A stretch of 64,000 bases of DNA from the NCBI RefSeq assembly GCF_000018025.1, contig NC_009831.1:744001-808000 (forward strand). Direction: 5' to 3'. Under the pieces are notes generated by a model. That model was not told where the DNA came from. It saw only the letters and a list, made by a program, of their open reading frames with translations, and did no database searches. Both the position numbers and the translations under genes were made by a program. The stretch comes from Shewanella sediminis HAW-EB3. Lineage in GTDB: Bacteria; Pseudomonadota; Gammaproteobacteria; Enterobacterales; Shewanellaceae. Shown here one piece after another: positions 37,024 to 45,407 of this stretch. The number at the start of each line of letters is the position of its first letter. The first letter of the stretch is position 1.

Positions 37024-39415
37024 CTACTTCCTGTTATTCTTTACTTCCTCAAAAAATGCCGCTAAATCTTCGATGTCTTGTTTTAATTCATCAATGTCAG
37101 GCATAGGTACTACACCAGCATTAGCTGGATTATCGTGGGCATCAAGGAAACCGCAACACTTGTCATAGATGCTGGTAATAAAAGTAATTTCTGACTCGCT
37201 AACTTTTAACAGCTTAGCGATCATCGTTGCTCTAACATCTCTACTGAACCGTTGGACAATATCACCAATCAACCACTCTTCAATGAGTCGTTCTAACGTA
37301 GTTCGCAACTTTCCATAAACGTATCTAGCTTTCTCTTTATAGTCTTCCTCTATGAAGTTCTCAAAATCTTTACAGTACCTTCTTACGTCAACAACTTGTT
37401 GACGTAAGAACTTTATTCGGTCTTTTGTGGACATTGCATCCCATGGTAAACGACCGACAGGGAAACCAGAATATGGGCCTCTTTGGGCAATATGCAATAA
37501 GTTAAACGAAGTCTCTTTTGCTGCTTCTCTCAACATGACTAGAAATGGTAAATCGTGCGTCAGCACAATTACCTGACGGTGCAGTGATTCTACGGCTATT
37601 CGTTTTGCAAACAACCTGCGCCATTTGTGGTCTAGTGAGTTTACTGGGTCATCAAAGATAATTGCTGACTTACGATTATCAATTGTTAACTCGGACATAA
37701 AGCCTGCCAAAGCAATACATTTTTGCTCACCTTCACTGGCTATATCTGAGATCTTTGTAGAGGTTATATTCGAAATAGCTAACTTCAACTTCTGCTCTCC
37801 TGCAGAACCACGAGTCTTAGTTTCGACAGGAAAAGCTTTAAAGCCTAGTGCTGATAATTCGCTTTCAAACATACCTTTTAACTGACCGATTCCACCTGCA
37901 TTGCTCAACACTGATGTAAACGAAGTAACTCTCGTGAGTACAACGCTACCCAGAGCATTTTGAAACCTCTGAAAAGTGTAAAGTCTATTGATCTCATTTA
38001 AGACGGATTGTTTCTGTTGGCGTATTGTTTGTCTATCTTGTAATTCCAACAGTCTTGAGTTCTTTTCTGCAAGCGATCTAGCTAATGAGCCATCATCGGC
38101 TACGCTTTCAATCTTAGCTTGGAGAGAGTCCAACTGCGCTTTCAACCAGTTAGGTACATTAAGAATTAACGGCGGTTGGATAAAACATGGAGTGGCAGAA
38201 AGAACAGCCTGTTTGCGATTGGTTAGTTGCTCCATCAAAACATCTAATGCGATTTTTACTTCAGGCTTTACGGCTTCGATTTCAGTTAGGATTCCAGTAA
38301 AGTGTGATAAATCGAAAGACAGGTTTTCAATAAACTGAATACGAGCTTGATATGCTTGGGTAGCCTTTTGAGCTTCAACTTGAGACTGATCTTGTATGTA
38401 ATTGTGGAATGTCTTCATACGTTCAGCTGTATCAGTATCTATAACCTGTAAACAAGTCGGGCAATTCTCACCAGCAACTGGAGGGAAGGAACCATTTTGA
38501 CTAGTTATAAAACCCTCAACATGCCTCCACATCTCTTTCCAAACCTCAGTGCCAATTTCACCAATAGGTAAACCAGTGAGAGTTGTTTGTCTTATGGCTT
38601 CGGCTGCTGCAACTTTAGAAATTTTCTCATCATACAATCGTCCAATTTTGCTTAAGTTGTCATCACTAAGTTGGAAGATTAAATTGATAATAAACTTATA
38701 TAAAGGCTCTCGGTGACCGTACCTGCCAGCTAACTCCTTTTTCAATTGTTCAGGTGTTTTGCCTGTTAACTCGACAATTTCTAGCTTCAAGGGTTCTATT
38801 TGATCTATTTCTTCATCTGTTGCGCAGTGAAAATCTAATGTTCTGGTTGATTCTGCAATCGGTAAATTGTTTAGTGACTGAATGAATCCGTTAACTTTAG
38901 TCGAAGGGTTATATCCAAATATTGGATGCGGTGCAGAATGATGCTTCTGTTCACCTAAAAGTCTTCTTTTCACCTCCAAACAAACACTCACTAATTCATC
39001 AAGTAATTTAAGTTCTGCTGGCTTGTACTCAATGCTATCTTCTTTGGATATGTAATGTACTGCTGACTTAGAATCGAAAATACGAATGGACTTTAACTCT
39101 GGGCTATCTTCACCATCCTTTTCCCAAACATAAGGGGTAGGCTCCCCACCTGCAGAACTAAAATTCAGAGTGGCTTGTGGTTTTTCCGTTGATGGTTTGA
39201 AAACATTCGTAAGGATATTAGGCACATCACCACGTGTTAAACATGCACTTTTTAGGATTTTTGCATAGCTAGACTTGCCTGCGCCATTGTCGCCATAGAC
39301 GACTGTTAAACCATTAGGGTCGAAGTTTAGGCTTTGGTCTGGTACAAGGGATGAAACGTTCCGAACCATACCGAGGGAAAGTAGATTTATAGGAAGCTCT
39401 TCAACATCAAACCCT
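37024..39415 (-). pseudogene. 3' part of an SMC/RloC-like AAA ATPase gene split by an IS
   Basis: The main part of a large ATPase. The frame runs open from the IS edge (14 residues FDVEELPINLLSLG, then MVRNVSSL) to the stop at 37024. Numbering from that Met: Walker A GDNGAGKS at 26-33, a CPTC zinc-hook-like pair at 303-306 amid coiled coil, an ABC-signature-like SEGEQKCIALAGF near 565, and Walker B IIFDDPVNSLDHKWR followed by VIVLTHD. This is the plan of Rad50/RloC/AAA_13 proteins, many of which act in phage defence. The C-terminal 150 residues are helical and contain RTTLE and a later His, recalling the R-x3-E...H of PrrC/RloC nucleases; that link is speculative. The real start is at 40855, beyond the IS. 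Confidence 0.85.
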
Positions 39416-39433
39416 TGGTAAGCCCCTAGTTAT

Positions 39434-40309
39434 CTAGACACTTTCTAGTTTCTCAAAATACTGCTTTTCGAACTTCATCGGAGACAGTCCGTTATTACTA
39501 CCATGATGTCGAACTGGATTATAGAAATATTCTATATAGTTAAATATTTCAGAGCGTGCTTCGTCTCTGGTTTTGTAGACTTTTCGCTTAACTCTATCCT
39601 TCTTTAGGAGTGAGAAAAAGCTCTCTGCAACAGCGTTATCATGACAGTTTCCTCTGCGGCTCATACTTGCTTCAAGGTTGTGTTCTTTAAGAAAACTACG
39701 CCAGTCTGAACAGGTATATTGCACACCTTGATCGGAATGTATCAGTACCTTTTCGGTCGGAGAACGTCGCCATATCGCCATCAATAGCGCGTCAATAACC
39801 AAGTCCGCCTTAGGTGTGCTTTTCATCGTCCAACCGACAACTTGTCGTGAGAATAGGTCGATCACAACAGTTAGATACAACCAACCTTCATGGGTGCGGA
39901 TATAAGTAAAATCGGTCACCCAAACTTTGTTAGGCTTAGCGACATCAAAGCCACGATTTAGCGTGTTTGGTGCTGTATGGCTAACATCGCCACCACCAAA
40001 GCTTGGATTACGCTTATAGCCTCGTACAGCCTTAATCTGAGCAGCTTTCATAATGCGATGCACACGATTTTTACCAACCGATTCACCGTCATCCTTGAGG
40101 TCCAATGTAATATTTCGATAACCATACACACAGCCACTCTCCAGCCAAAATTGCTTAATCTTACCTAGCAATCTTTTATCTTCAGCTTCTCGGTTACTCA
40201 AAGGCTCCTTTAGCCACGCATAGAAGCCACTGTGGTGAACATCAAGTATTCGACACAGGGTTCTGACAGGATATTGCTTGAGCCTGGACTTTATGAACGT
40301 GTACTTTTC
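39434..40309 (-). CDS. IS3-family transposase OrfB (DDE integrase)
   Basis: Catalytic part of the transposase, normally made as an OrfAB fusion by -1 frameshifting. The open frame extends back to about 40309, beyond the first ATG at 40201, through KYTFIKSRLKQYPVRTLCRI and SGFYAWLKEP, typical OrfB N-terminal sequence, so the ATG at 40201 is not the real start. The rve domain has VWVTDFTYI (D), IHSDQGVQY (D) and AESFFSLLKKD (E), a complete DDE triad. The overlap with orfA contains AAAGAAAAG, a plausible slippery site. Confidence 0.92.
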   Translation of the reverse strand, partial: EKYTFIKSRLKQYPVRTLCRILDVHHSGFYAWLKEPLSNREAEDKRLLGKIKQFWLESGCVYGYRNITLDLKDDGESVGKNRVHRIMKAAQIKAVRGYKRNPSFGGGDVSHTAPNTLNRGFDVAKPNKVWVTDFTYIRTHEGWLYLTVVIDLFSRQVVGWTMKSTPKADLVIDALLMAIWRRSPTEKVLIHSDQGVQYTCSDWRSFLKEHNLEASMSRRGNCHDNAVAESFFSLLKKDRVKRKVYKTRDEARSEIFNYIEYFYNPVRHHGSNNGLSPMKFEKQYFEKLESV

Positions 40310-40584
40310 TTTGACTCGCTTGCAAAGTACACGGCGGCCTCCTTTAGGATATTTCTCTCTTCGGTTACCCGACGTAGTTCCGCTTTCAGTTTACGTATTT
40401 CGTCTTGCTGATTATCAATGGTGATGTGTTGCTTTTCTGGCTTATCAAACTTGTTAATCCAGTTGTGCAAACTTTTGGGAGTGACGCCTAATCTTTCTGC
40501 CACATCGGCGATCTGGTGACCACGCTCTGTGACCTGTTTAACTGCTTCGATTTTGAACTCGTCGGGATATCGTTTTCCGCGCAT
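40291..40584 (-). CDS. IS3-family transposase OrfA
   Basis: 97 residues from the ATG at 40584 (MRGKRYPDEFKIEAVKQV), where GAGG lies six bases upstream; an ATG 12 bases earlier lacks this. It is a helix-turn-helix DNA-binding protein (IADVAERLGVTPKSLHNWI) with a C-terminal leucine-zipper-like coiled coil (IRKLKAELRRVTEERNILKEA). It recognises the IS ends and provides the upstream half of the OrfAB fusion. Confidence 0.93.
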   Translation of the reverse strand: MRGKRYPDEFKIEAVKQVTERGHQIADVAERLGVTPKSLHNWINKFDKPEKQHITIDNQQDEIRKLKAELRRVTEERNILKEAAVYFASESKKSTRS

Positions 40585-40649
40585 GTAACACCTCATATTT
40601 TTGGTCCATTATAACTCTATGAAGTGTCTACTGTTCTAGGGGCTTACCA

Positions 40650-40855
40650 CCTGTAACAGCTACTGGTGATATGTTTGATGGATAGATCTCATCTTTTTGT
40701 AAAAGCCCAAACTCCATCTTTGCAAGGTTATATAAGACATCAACAAGTTCAGATTTGATCTCTCCATGGCCTAAAGCTATGCGTATAGCGTGACGCCACC
40801 AAAGCGGTTTGCCATCCTGATTTACCCATTCGACGACCTTTGCAACTTGTGACAT
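40650..40855 (-). pseudogene. 5' part of the IS-interrupted AAA ATPase gene
   Basis: Codons 1-69 of the ATPase gene whose remainder is at 37024-39415. It starts MSQVAKVVEWVNQDGKPLWW, with AGGAT eight bases before the ATG. After the target-site codon the frame enters the IS and stops after six IS-encoded residues (GKPLEQ). Removing the IS and one CCT joins ...VAVTG to FDVEELP in frame, giving 864 residues. The N-terminal domain (WWRHAIRIALGHGEIKSELVDVLYNLAKMEFGL) is the small helical region found ahead of the ATPase in this family. Confidence 0.88.
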
Positions 40856-40916
40856 AACAATATCCTATTTTAATAAATGGATTCAGAGTAAGCTTTTCCC
40901 CTGCCCCTTTTTGTCG

Positions 40917-41570
40917 TTAATGCCCGCAGTGCTGTCTTTCACATGGGATGCCGTCGCTATCGCCATCCATTTTGGTGCCGGGGCAGTTTCTTTGGTAGTA
41001 CTTGGCTTCGGCGCATGAGCGCATTTGGCTGCAGTGTTGTTTTCCGGCTTCACAGCGGAATGTCTCTTTGGGCTGAGTCCATTTTATTTGTTCTGTGGCT
41101 GGCTGCTGGGAAAGTTCGTTAGTGACCTTTACTGGTGTGTTTGATTGAGCAGTTAACGCTTCATATCTTTTAAAGCCGAAGATCCCTAGTGCGAGTATGA
41201 CGACTAGTGGTATGAGCATGACACTGGATGATTTAGATTGGCGGCTGTGTCTGTTGTGGCTCTTACTATTGTGACTGTTACTAGTATGACTATAGCTATT
41301 ATGACTGCTTCTATGATGGCTAGTGGGCGCAGAGCGTTTGGACGTTGAGGCGACAACTGCAACGCCTTCGATGCTGGCCTTGATGGCTTTAACTTTGCCG
41401 TCAGCTTGTTGCTCAGTCAGGTACTGAATAGCATCGCCGACCATAGGCTTTCTTGCCATATGCTTTAGGGCTGAGATGTGGATAAACACATCTTTACCAT
41501 TACCTGCTTCAGGCTTAATAAAGCCAAAGCCTTTTTCGTCGTTCCATCGAACTAATGTGCCCCTTTCCAT
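40917..41570 (-). CDS. cold-shock domain membrane protein with excalibur domain
   Basis: 217 residues. Residues 1-70 form a cold-shock domain (GTLVRWNDEKGFGFIKPE, with RNP-like DVFIHISAL). A Ser/His/Asn-rich linker (RSSHNSYSHTSNSHNSKSH) precedes a membrane segment (MLIPLVVILALGIFGF). The C-terminus is an excalibur domain, CSQMRSCAEAKYYQRNCPG and DGDSDGIPCERQHCG, with the Cys pattern and calcium-binding DxDxDG. The topology puts the nucleic-acid-binding part inside and the excalibur domain outside. This is a known fusion in Shewanella and Vibrio-type genomes; function unknown. A decayed copy of its 3' end lies at 60754. Confidence 0.88.
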   Translation of the reverse strand: MERGTLVRWNDEKGFGFIKPEAGNGKDVFIHISALKHMARKPMVGDAIQYLTEQQADGKVKAIKASIEGVAVVASTSKRSAPTSHHRSSHNSYSHTSNSHNSKSHNRHSRQSKSSSVMLIPLVVILALGIFGFKRYEALTAQSNTPVKVTNELSQQPATEQIKWTQPKETFRCEAGKQHCSQMRSCAEAKYYQRNCPGTKMDGDSDGIPCERQHCGH

Positions 41571-41840
41571 GGCTGGTACCTTCCTTCGTTTTTGTCTGCC
41601 TTTATGCTATCTCAGTTTATTGCTCGAAGCTTTGATTTTGCTCGACATTCTTAGATTTAATATTCATGAAAAACTGGGCTTAGGCTCTACAAGTCGGGTC
41701 AGACTCTGCCCCAACTTTTAGCCGCGAAGCCCCTTCCTGCGGGGACTAGATGTGATCTGCAGCGGTGTTTGGATTGATTACTATGACCCCTTTATCAAGT
41801 AGCTTTAACCACGTGCTATAGCGCACATACTGAGAATACC
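41571..41840. repeat. intergenic region with REP-like words
   Basis: CGGGTCAGACTCTGCCCC (about 41696) belongs to a dispersed GGGTCAG family, and TTTTAGCCGCGAAGCCCC (about 41716) shares its core with the REP-like unit near 36915. No gene seen. Confidence 0.5.
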
Positions 41841-41882
41841 TTGGTAGTATCCTCGACTATGTTGGTAGTATTCTCGGCGATG
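41841..41882. promoter_or_regulatory. two 21-bp direct repeats before the BCS1-like gene
   Basis: TTGGTAGTATCCTCGACTATG (41841-41861) is followed directly by a second copy (41862-41882) with four differences; GAGAATACC just before is an inverted GGTATTCTC. The position, 31 bases ahead of the GTG start, fits an operator or direct-repeat promoter element. Confidence 0.55.
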
Positions 41883-41913
41883 TTCATCAGGCATTTATAG
41901 TAGAGGTAAGTAA

Positions 41914-43092
41914 GTGAACGAGTTATTACTACAAATAAAGGCACTCACCAATGGTGACCCTTTGTTGACGGCTGTAATTGTTGGAATATTGACATTAACG
42001 TTAAGTGGACTCGTGGGCTACATGCTAAAAGGTATCTTCGCGAAGATGTTAAGCTGGATCAGTAGCTTGCTGTTTATACGGCTGACTATAGACGATAGCC
42101 ATCAGGCGCGCACAGAGGTATTCAATAAACTGTCCTTTTTGATAAGTAATACTACAATTCCGCTATTTTCACGCTCTATCTCTGAGGCTGTGTATTATGA
42201 CTATAGTGCGAGTTACGACGGTCGTATCAGTGTTAAGTCTATCGGCTACGGTATGCACGTGTTTAAATACGATGGTTGCTTGATGTTGGCTACTCGATCT
42301 AAGGTCGATAGCACGATGCCATACGACACTATTACTATAACTGCACCATGGTGGTCAAAAGATAAACTGCATAGCTTTTTAGAAGATACTCGTGGAGACA
42401 TATCTACTGATCCAAGAGTTAATATTTTCGAGGATACAGAATGGTGTCGCTATGGCACATTGAAATCATCAGGGTTTAGTGGATTAGTACTAGATGAAGG
42501 GTTTAAGCAGGAGTTCCTTCGTGAAGTCGATAACTTCGCAAGTAGAGGGAAATCGGTTGTAAGTAAGCTAACCATACTGTTACATGGACAAACGGGTACC
42601 GGTAAGACTGGTATAGCTAGAGCCTTAGCTGTTGAGTATTGTCGCGATCTATACATACTTAATCTTTCTACTGTAAATGATGCCACTGTTCATAAGGCTA
42701 TTAGAAAGGTACCGCCTGGAGCTATGCTGTTAATAGAGGACTGTGACTGTGTAAAGGCTACGGTATCGCGTGCTGCTGAAAGTAATGCAGATAATCCACC
42801 GCTAACCTTAGGTGGCGTTCTAAACGCGCTAGACGGAGTCATTCCTCTTGATGACTGCCTTGTCATAATGACCACAAACCATCTTGAGAGTCTTGACCCT
42901 GCGTTGGTACGTAAAGGTCGTGTAGATGTCAGTATTGAAGTACCGCTTATAAGTGCAAAACAAATCAATAAAGACTATCTGGACCGTTTTGGCGCAGTTA
43001 TCAATAGAACTGAACCTATGTTAGGTTGCGAAGTATATGAACTCCATCGTAGAGCCAGCTTAAGATATAGTGTGTGTTGTAAGCCTCTGTAA
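41914..43092 (+). CDS. membrane-anchored BCS1-like AAA ATPase
   Basis: 392 residues from a GTG start with AGAGG upstream. A membrane segment at about 17-40 (AVIVGILTLTLSGLVGYML) precedes a BCS1-specific-type domain (about 45-200), then an AAA core with Walker A GQTGTGKT at 225-232, Walker B MLLIEDCDCV, sensor-1 IMTTNHLESLDPAL and arginine-finger RKGRVDVSIEV. This is the plan of BCS1/mitochondrial-type ATPases; bacterial members occur sporadically in accessory regions, and their job is mostly unknown. Low G+C and its place between the IS-split ATPase and a qnr suggest acquired DNA. The C-terminus (RRASLRYSVCCKPL) ends abruptly and may be shortened. Confidence 0.85.
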   Translation: MNELLLQIKALTNGDPLLTAVIVGILTLTLSGLVGYMLKGIFAKMLSWISSLLFIRLTIDDSHQARTEVFNKLSFLISNTTIPLFSRSISEAVYYDYSASYDGRISVKSIGYGMHVFKYDGCLMLATRSKVDSTMPYDTITITAPWWSKDKLHSFLEDTRGDISTDPRVNIFEDTEWCRYGTLKSSGFSGLVLDEGFKQEFLREVDNFASRGKSVVSKLTILLHGQTGTGKTGIARALAVEYCRDLYILNLSTVNDATVHKAIRKVPPGAMLLIEDCDCVKATVSRAAESNADNPPLTLGGVLNALDGVIPLDDCLVIMTTNHLESLDPALVRKGRVDVSIEVPLISAKQINKDYLDRFGAVINRTEPMLGCEVYELHRRASLRYSVCCKPL

Positions 43093-43552
43093 CCCTCCCC
43101 CTTAAATAGGCTCATGTAGTGGTCAACTAATTTTGGCCACGGCTTTTACAGGTCAAATAGGGTAAAACATGCCGCGTACATAAATGGATAAAGGGATCAG
43201 AGGTTATCAAGCGTGCTATTAATTTGTAGGGCTCCCTCAGACTCAGCCCCACTTTTCTTTCTCATTTTTTCCTTTTCTATTTTGTTCTTTTCCTCGAGTG
43301 GCATTACCTCCTGTATTCAAGTCTATCTGTTCGACTTCCTGTAAGCCCCTGGGTTGAGTGAAAGTTTTTTCTTGGTCTGCGCATCTTAATATCAAATTTT
43401 ACTTAGGTTTAAGAGCCATTTTGACGCCTTAGAATTGCTTATAGTGTTGCTCGTAACGCGTTGTTTTTTAAGGTTTTGTTTTTATTGGTTTCTATGGTTG
43501 TGAATGTTAGTCTTCGGTTTTCAGACCTAATGTTATTTAGTCAGAGGCGTTA
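43093..43552. other. 460-base region ahead of the second qnr
   Basis: No gene. TAGTGGTCAACTAATTTTGG followed by CCAC (about 43117-43140) looks like an IS-end or small palindrome (GTGG...CCAC). CCCTCAGACTCAGCCCC near 43230 is another GGGTCAG-family word. The 150 bases before qnr are T-rich and could be a long structured leader. I saw no LexA-type CTGT-N8-ACAG box. Confidence 0.4.
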
Positions 43553-44209
43553 ATGAATAGAGAAAATGAGGTATTCGATGGGGTTGATTTTAGCCATCAG
43601 GATTTGAGTGATTCACATTTTGAGCGGTGCAAATTTTATAACTGTAATTTTTATCATACTGATCTCAGCGACAGCCGCTTTATCAACTGCTCATTTATAG
43701 AGCAAGGCTCAGTGAGTGGTTGTGACTTTGAATATGCTAACTTGCAAGATTCGAGCTTCAAAGGTTGTCAGCTATCTATGGTTAATTTTAAGGGGGCTAA
43801 TTGCTTTGGTGCCGAGTTTAGGAACTGTGACCTGAAAGGGGTTAACTTTCTTAAGGCCCGTTTTGCCAATCAGATCAGTAATCAAGTGTATTTTTGTTCC
43901 GTTTATATAACGGGGTGCAATTTGTCTTACGCTAATCTTGAGCGTCAATGCATTGAGAAATGCGATCTATTTGAAAACAGATGGACTGGTGCAAATTTAT
44001 TTAGGGCTTCACTTAAGGGTTCTGATTTGAGTCGAGGAGACTTTTCCAGTGATGCTTGGGGCCAGTTTGATGTGCGAGGGTGTGACCTTTCTCATGCTGA
44101 ACTTTCCGGGCTGGATCCAAGAAAGGTAGATCTTAGCAATGTTAAAATATGCATGTGGCAGCAGGAGCAGCTACTTGAGCCGCTAGGGGTTATTGTTGGC
44201 TCTGACTAA
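43553..44209 (+). CDS. qnr: Qnr-type pentapeptide repeat protein (copy 2, QnrA-like)
   Basis: 218 residues and strikingly close to QnrA in wording: DFSHQDLSDSHFERCKFYNC, FINCSFIEQGSVSGC, FKGANCFGAEFRNCDLKG, ANQISNQVYFCSVYI, GSDLSRGDFS, GLDPRKVDLSNVKIC and WQQEQLLEPLGVIV. Each face of the beta-helix and both loops are preserved. The protein should bind DNA gyrase and topoisomerase IV and blunt quinolone action. AGAGG lies six bases before the ATG. Shewanella species are a known natural source of qnrA-type genes. A terminator follows. With 32276-32932, this window holds two intact qnr genes. Confidence 0.92.
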   Translation: MNRENEVFDGVDFSHQDLSDSHFERCKFYNCNFYHTDLSDSRFINCSFIEQGSVSGCDFEYANLQDSSFKGCQLSMVNFKGANCFGAEFRNCDLKGVNFLKARFANQISNQVYFCSVYITGCNLSYANLERQCIEKCDLFENRWTGANLFRASLKGSDLSRGDFSSDAWGQFDVRGCDLSHAELSGLDPRKVDLSNVKICMWQQEQLLEPLGVIVGSD

Positions 44210-44233
44210 CTTGGATAAGTGGGGGGGGGATTT

Positions 44234-44265
44234 GGGTCAGAGTAAATTTTTACCTGACCCTTTTT
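44234..44265 (+). terminator. intrinsic terminator after qnr copy 2
   Basis: GGGTCAG-A-GTAAA pairs with TTTAC-CTGACCC (one bulge) and runs into TTTTT. Nine consecutive G lie just before it (44221-44229). The TTTTACCTGACC-TTTTTG part recurs near 60732, and in variant form near 58378 and 40903. Confidence 0.75.
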
Positions 44266-44532
44266 GTCGTTATCCCCCTGATGAGCTCATGACGCTGAGA
44301 CTATAATTGATTTAGTGGTTCGGCTTGAGCAAATGCGTTTATTTGATCAAGTTTATCCGGTATAGACTTGTCATGAGTAAATAAATACAATAAAGTTGCG
44401 CGCAATTAGATTGCTCGAAACCTACATCTTGATGTGGCAACAGTACATGACCACAGGCAGTTCAGTGGATGCCTGTAGCAAAACAGATATTAAGTCAGGT
44501 TTATTTAATCACCTTTAGCAATAAGGAATACC
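44266..44532. other. intergenic region, no gene seen
   Basis: Between the qnr terminator and the haem protein gene. A+T-rich; no convincing promoter, hairpin or frame noted. Confidence 0.4.
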
Positions 44533-45171
44533 ATGGAAGCAGCATTAATGATTGGCCAACGTGCGATGATTTTGTTCATTACGCTGATTAGCAGTGCAGC
44601 GAGTTATGCCGCTGCAACGCCTGAGTCTGAACCCGCCGTTGTAAATATTGATGAAGCGAGTTTTAGCTGTATACGCGACATGACGCCAGTGCGCCATTTT
44701 TATGTAGATAATCTGTTGGGTGACATTGAAGGGACTCTAGCCGCCGCTAATTCGCCTGAGGGAGCGATTTATCCGACAGGATCTGTGGTGCAGCTGGTAC
44801 CAACCGAAGTTATGGTCAAGCGCGAGCCAGGCACTTTTCCGGCAACCAGTGACTGGGAGTTTTTTGAGTTAGAAGTTGATAAAAGTGGTTCTAAAATTGC
44901 TAAACGTGGTTTCGTTGATGTAGTGAATCGTTTCGATGGCAACTGCTTCGCTTGTCATGTGCCCGCTAAAGAGAAGTGGGACTTTATTTGTGAGTCGGGA
45001 CACGGCTGTGAACCGATCCCAATCGACCATAAAATGACTGGCGCATTGCAGCGCTCAGATCCGCGTTGCGGCGAAACGGCACTGGAGTCTGGTGATACCA
45101 TGGCACTAATAAAGCTTAAGCTGATGGTCAGCATTGGCCTGACCAAGAAGTGGCTGGAAGAGCTGTTTTAA
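44533..45171 (+). CDS. exported mono-haem cytochrome (P460-like)
   Basis: 212 residues. A signal peptide (GQRAMILFITLISSAASYAAA) leads to a periplasmic domain with one haem motif, CFACH, at 138-142. The region before it (GAIYPTGSVVQLVPTEVMVKREPG, then DWEFFELEV...RFDGNCFACH) has the cytochrome P460-family arrangement, where the haem motif is late and preceded by a beta-sandwich. Two further Cys pairs follow (FICESGHGCEP, RCGE). AAGGAA precedes the ATG. Role unknown: electron transfer or small-molecule chemistry. It appears monocistronic. Confidence 0.78.
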   Translation: MEAALMIGQRAMILFITLISSAASYAAATPESEPAVVNIDEASFSCIRDMTPVRHFYVDNLLGDIEGTLAAANSPEGAIYPTGSVVQLVPTEVMVKREPGTFPATSDWEFFELEVDKSGSKIAKRGFVDVVNRFDGNCFACHVPAKEKWDFICESGHGCEPIPIDHKMTGALQRSDPRCGETALESGDTMALIKLKLMVSIGLTKKWLEELF

Positions 45172-45407
45172 GCTAATTAAGAGATGGACAATAGATAGTC
45201 ACGAAAGCTGAAAGGAACAAGTACAAGCAAGTGGAAGGTCAGAATAAACTGTAGTCCTGAGCCCATAAGCTATGAACGGAGTTTGTACATGTTTAATCTC
45301 CTACTCTGGCCATAAATTCAAACAGTAATGCTGTTTCTTAGCGTTGATTTGTTAATGTGATGTTGTAGAATACTTCTTAAGGGATTGGATTAGAGTGTAG
45401 GGATATT

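Larger units (their letters stand above)
39416..40649. mobile_element. IS3-family insertion sequence, 1234 bp
   Basis: Ends are inverted: TGGTAAGCCCCTAG on the left and its complement CTAGGGGCTTACCA on the right, continuing after five mixed bases with TAGACACTT. The flanking 3 bp CCT occurs on both sides (39413-39415 and 40650-40652), a target duplication typical of the IS3 family. It carries orfA and orfB overlapping in the -1 frame, both on the minus strand. It is inserted in the same direction as the ATPase gene it interrupts. Intact ends and open frames suggest it is recent and active. Confidence 0.95.

Noticed and set aside
36840..37106. Open frame of 88 codons after groEL
   Set aside because: Runs through REP-like repeat and into the antisense of the ATPase gene; composition not protein-like.
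43117..43140. IS end or IS remnant near GTGGTCAACTAATTTTGGCCAC
   Set aside because: Looks like a known style of IS end, but there is no partner end or transposase fragment nearby.
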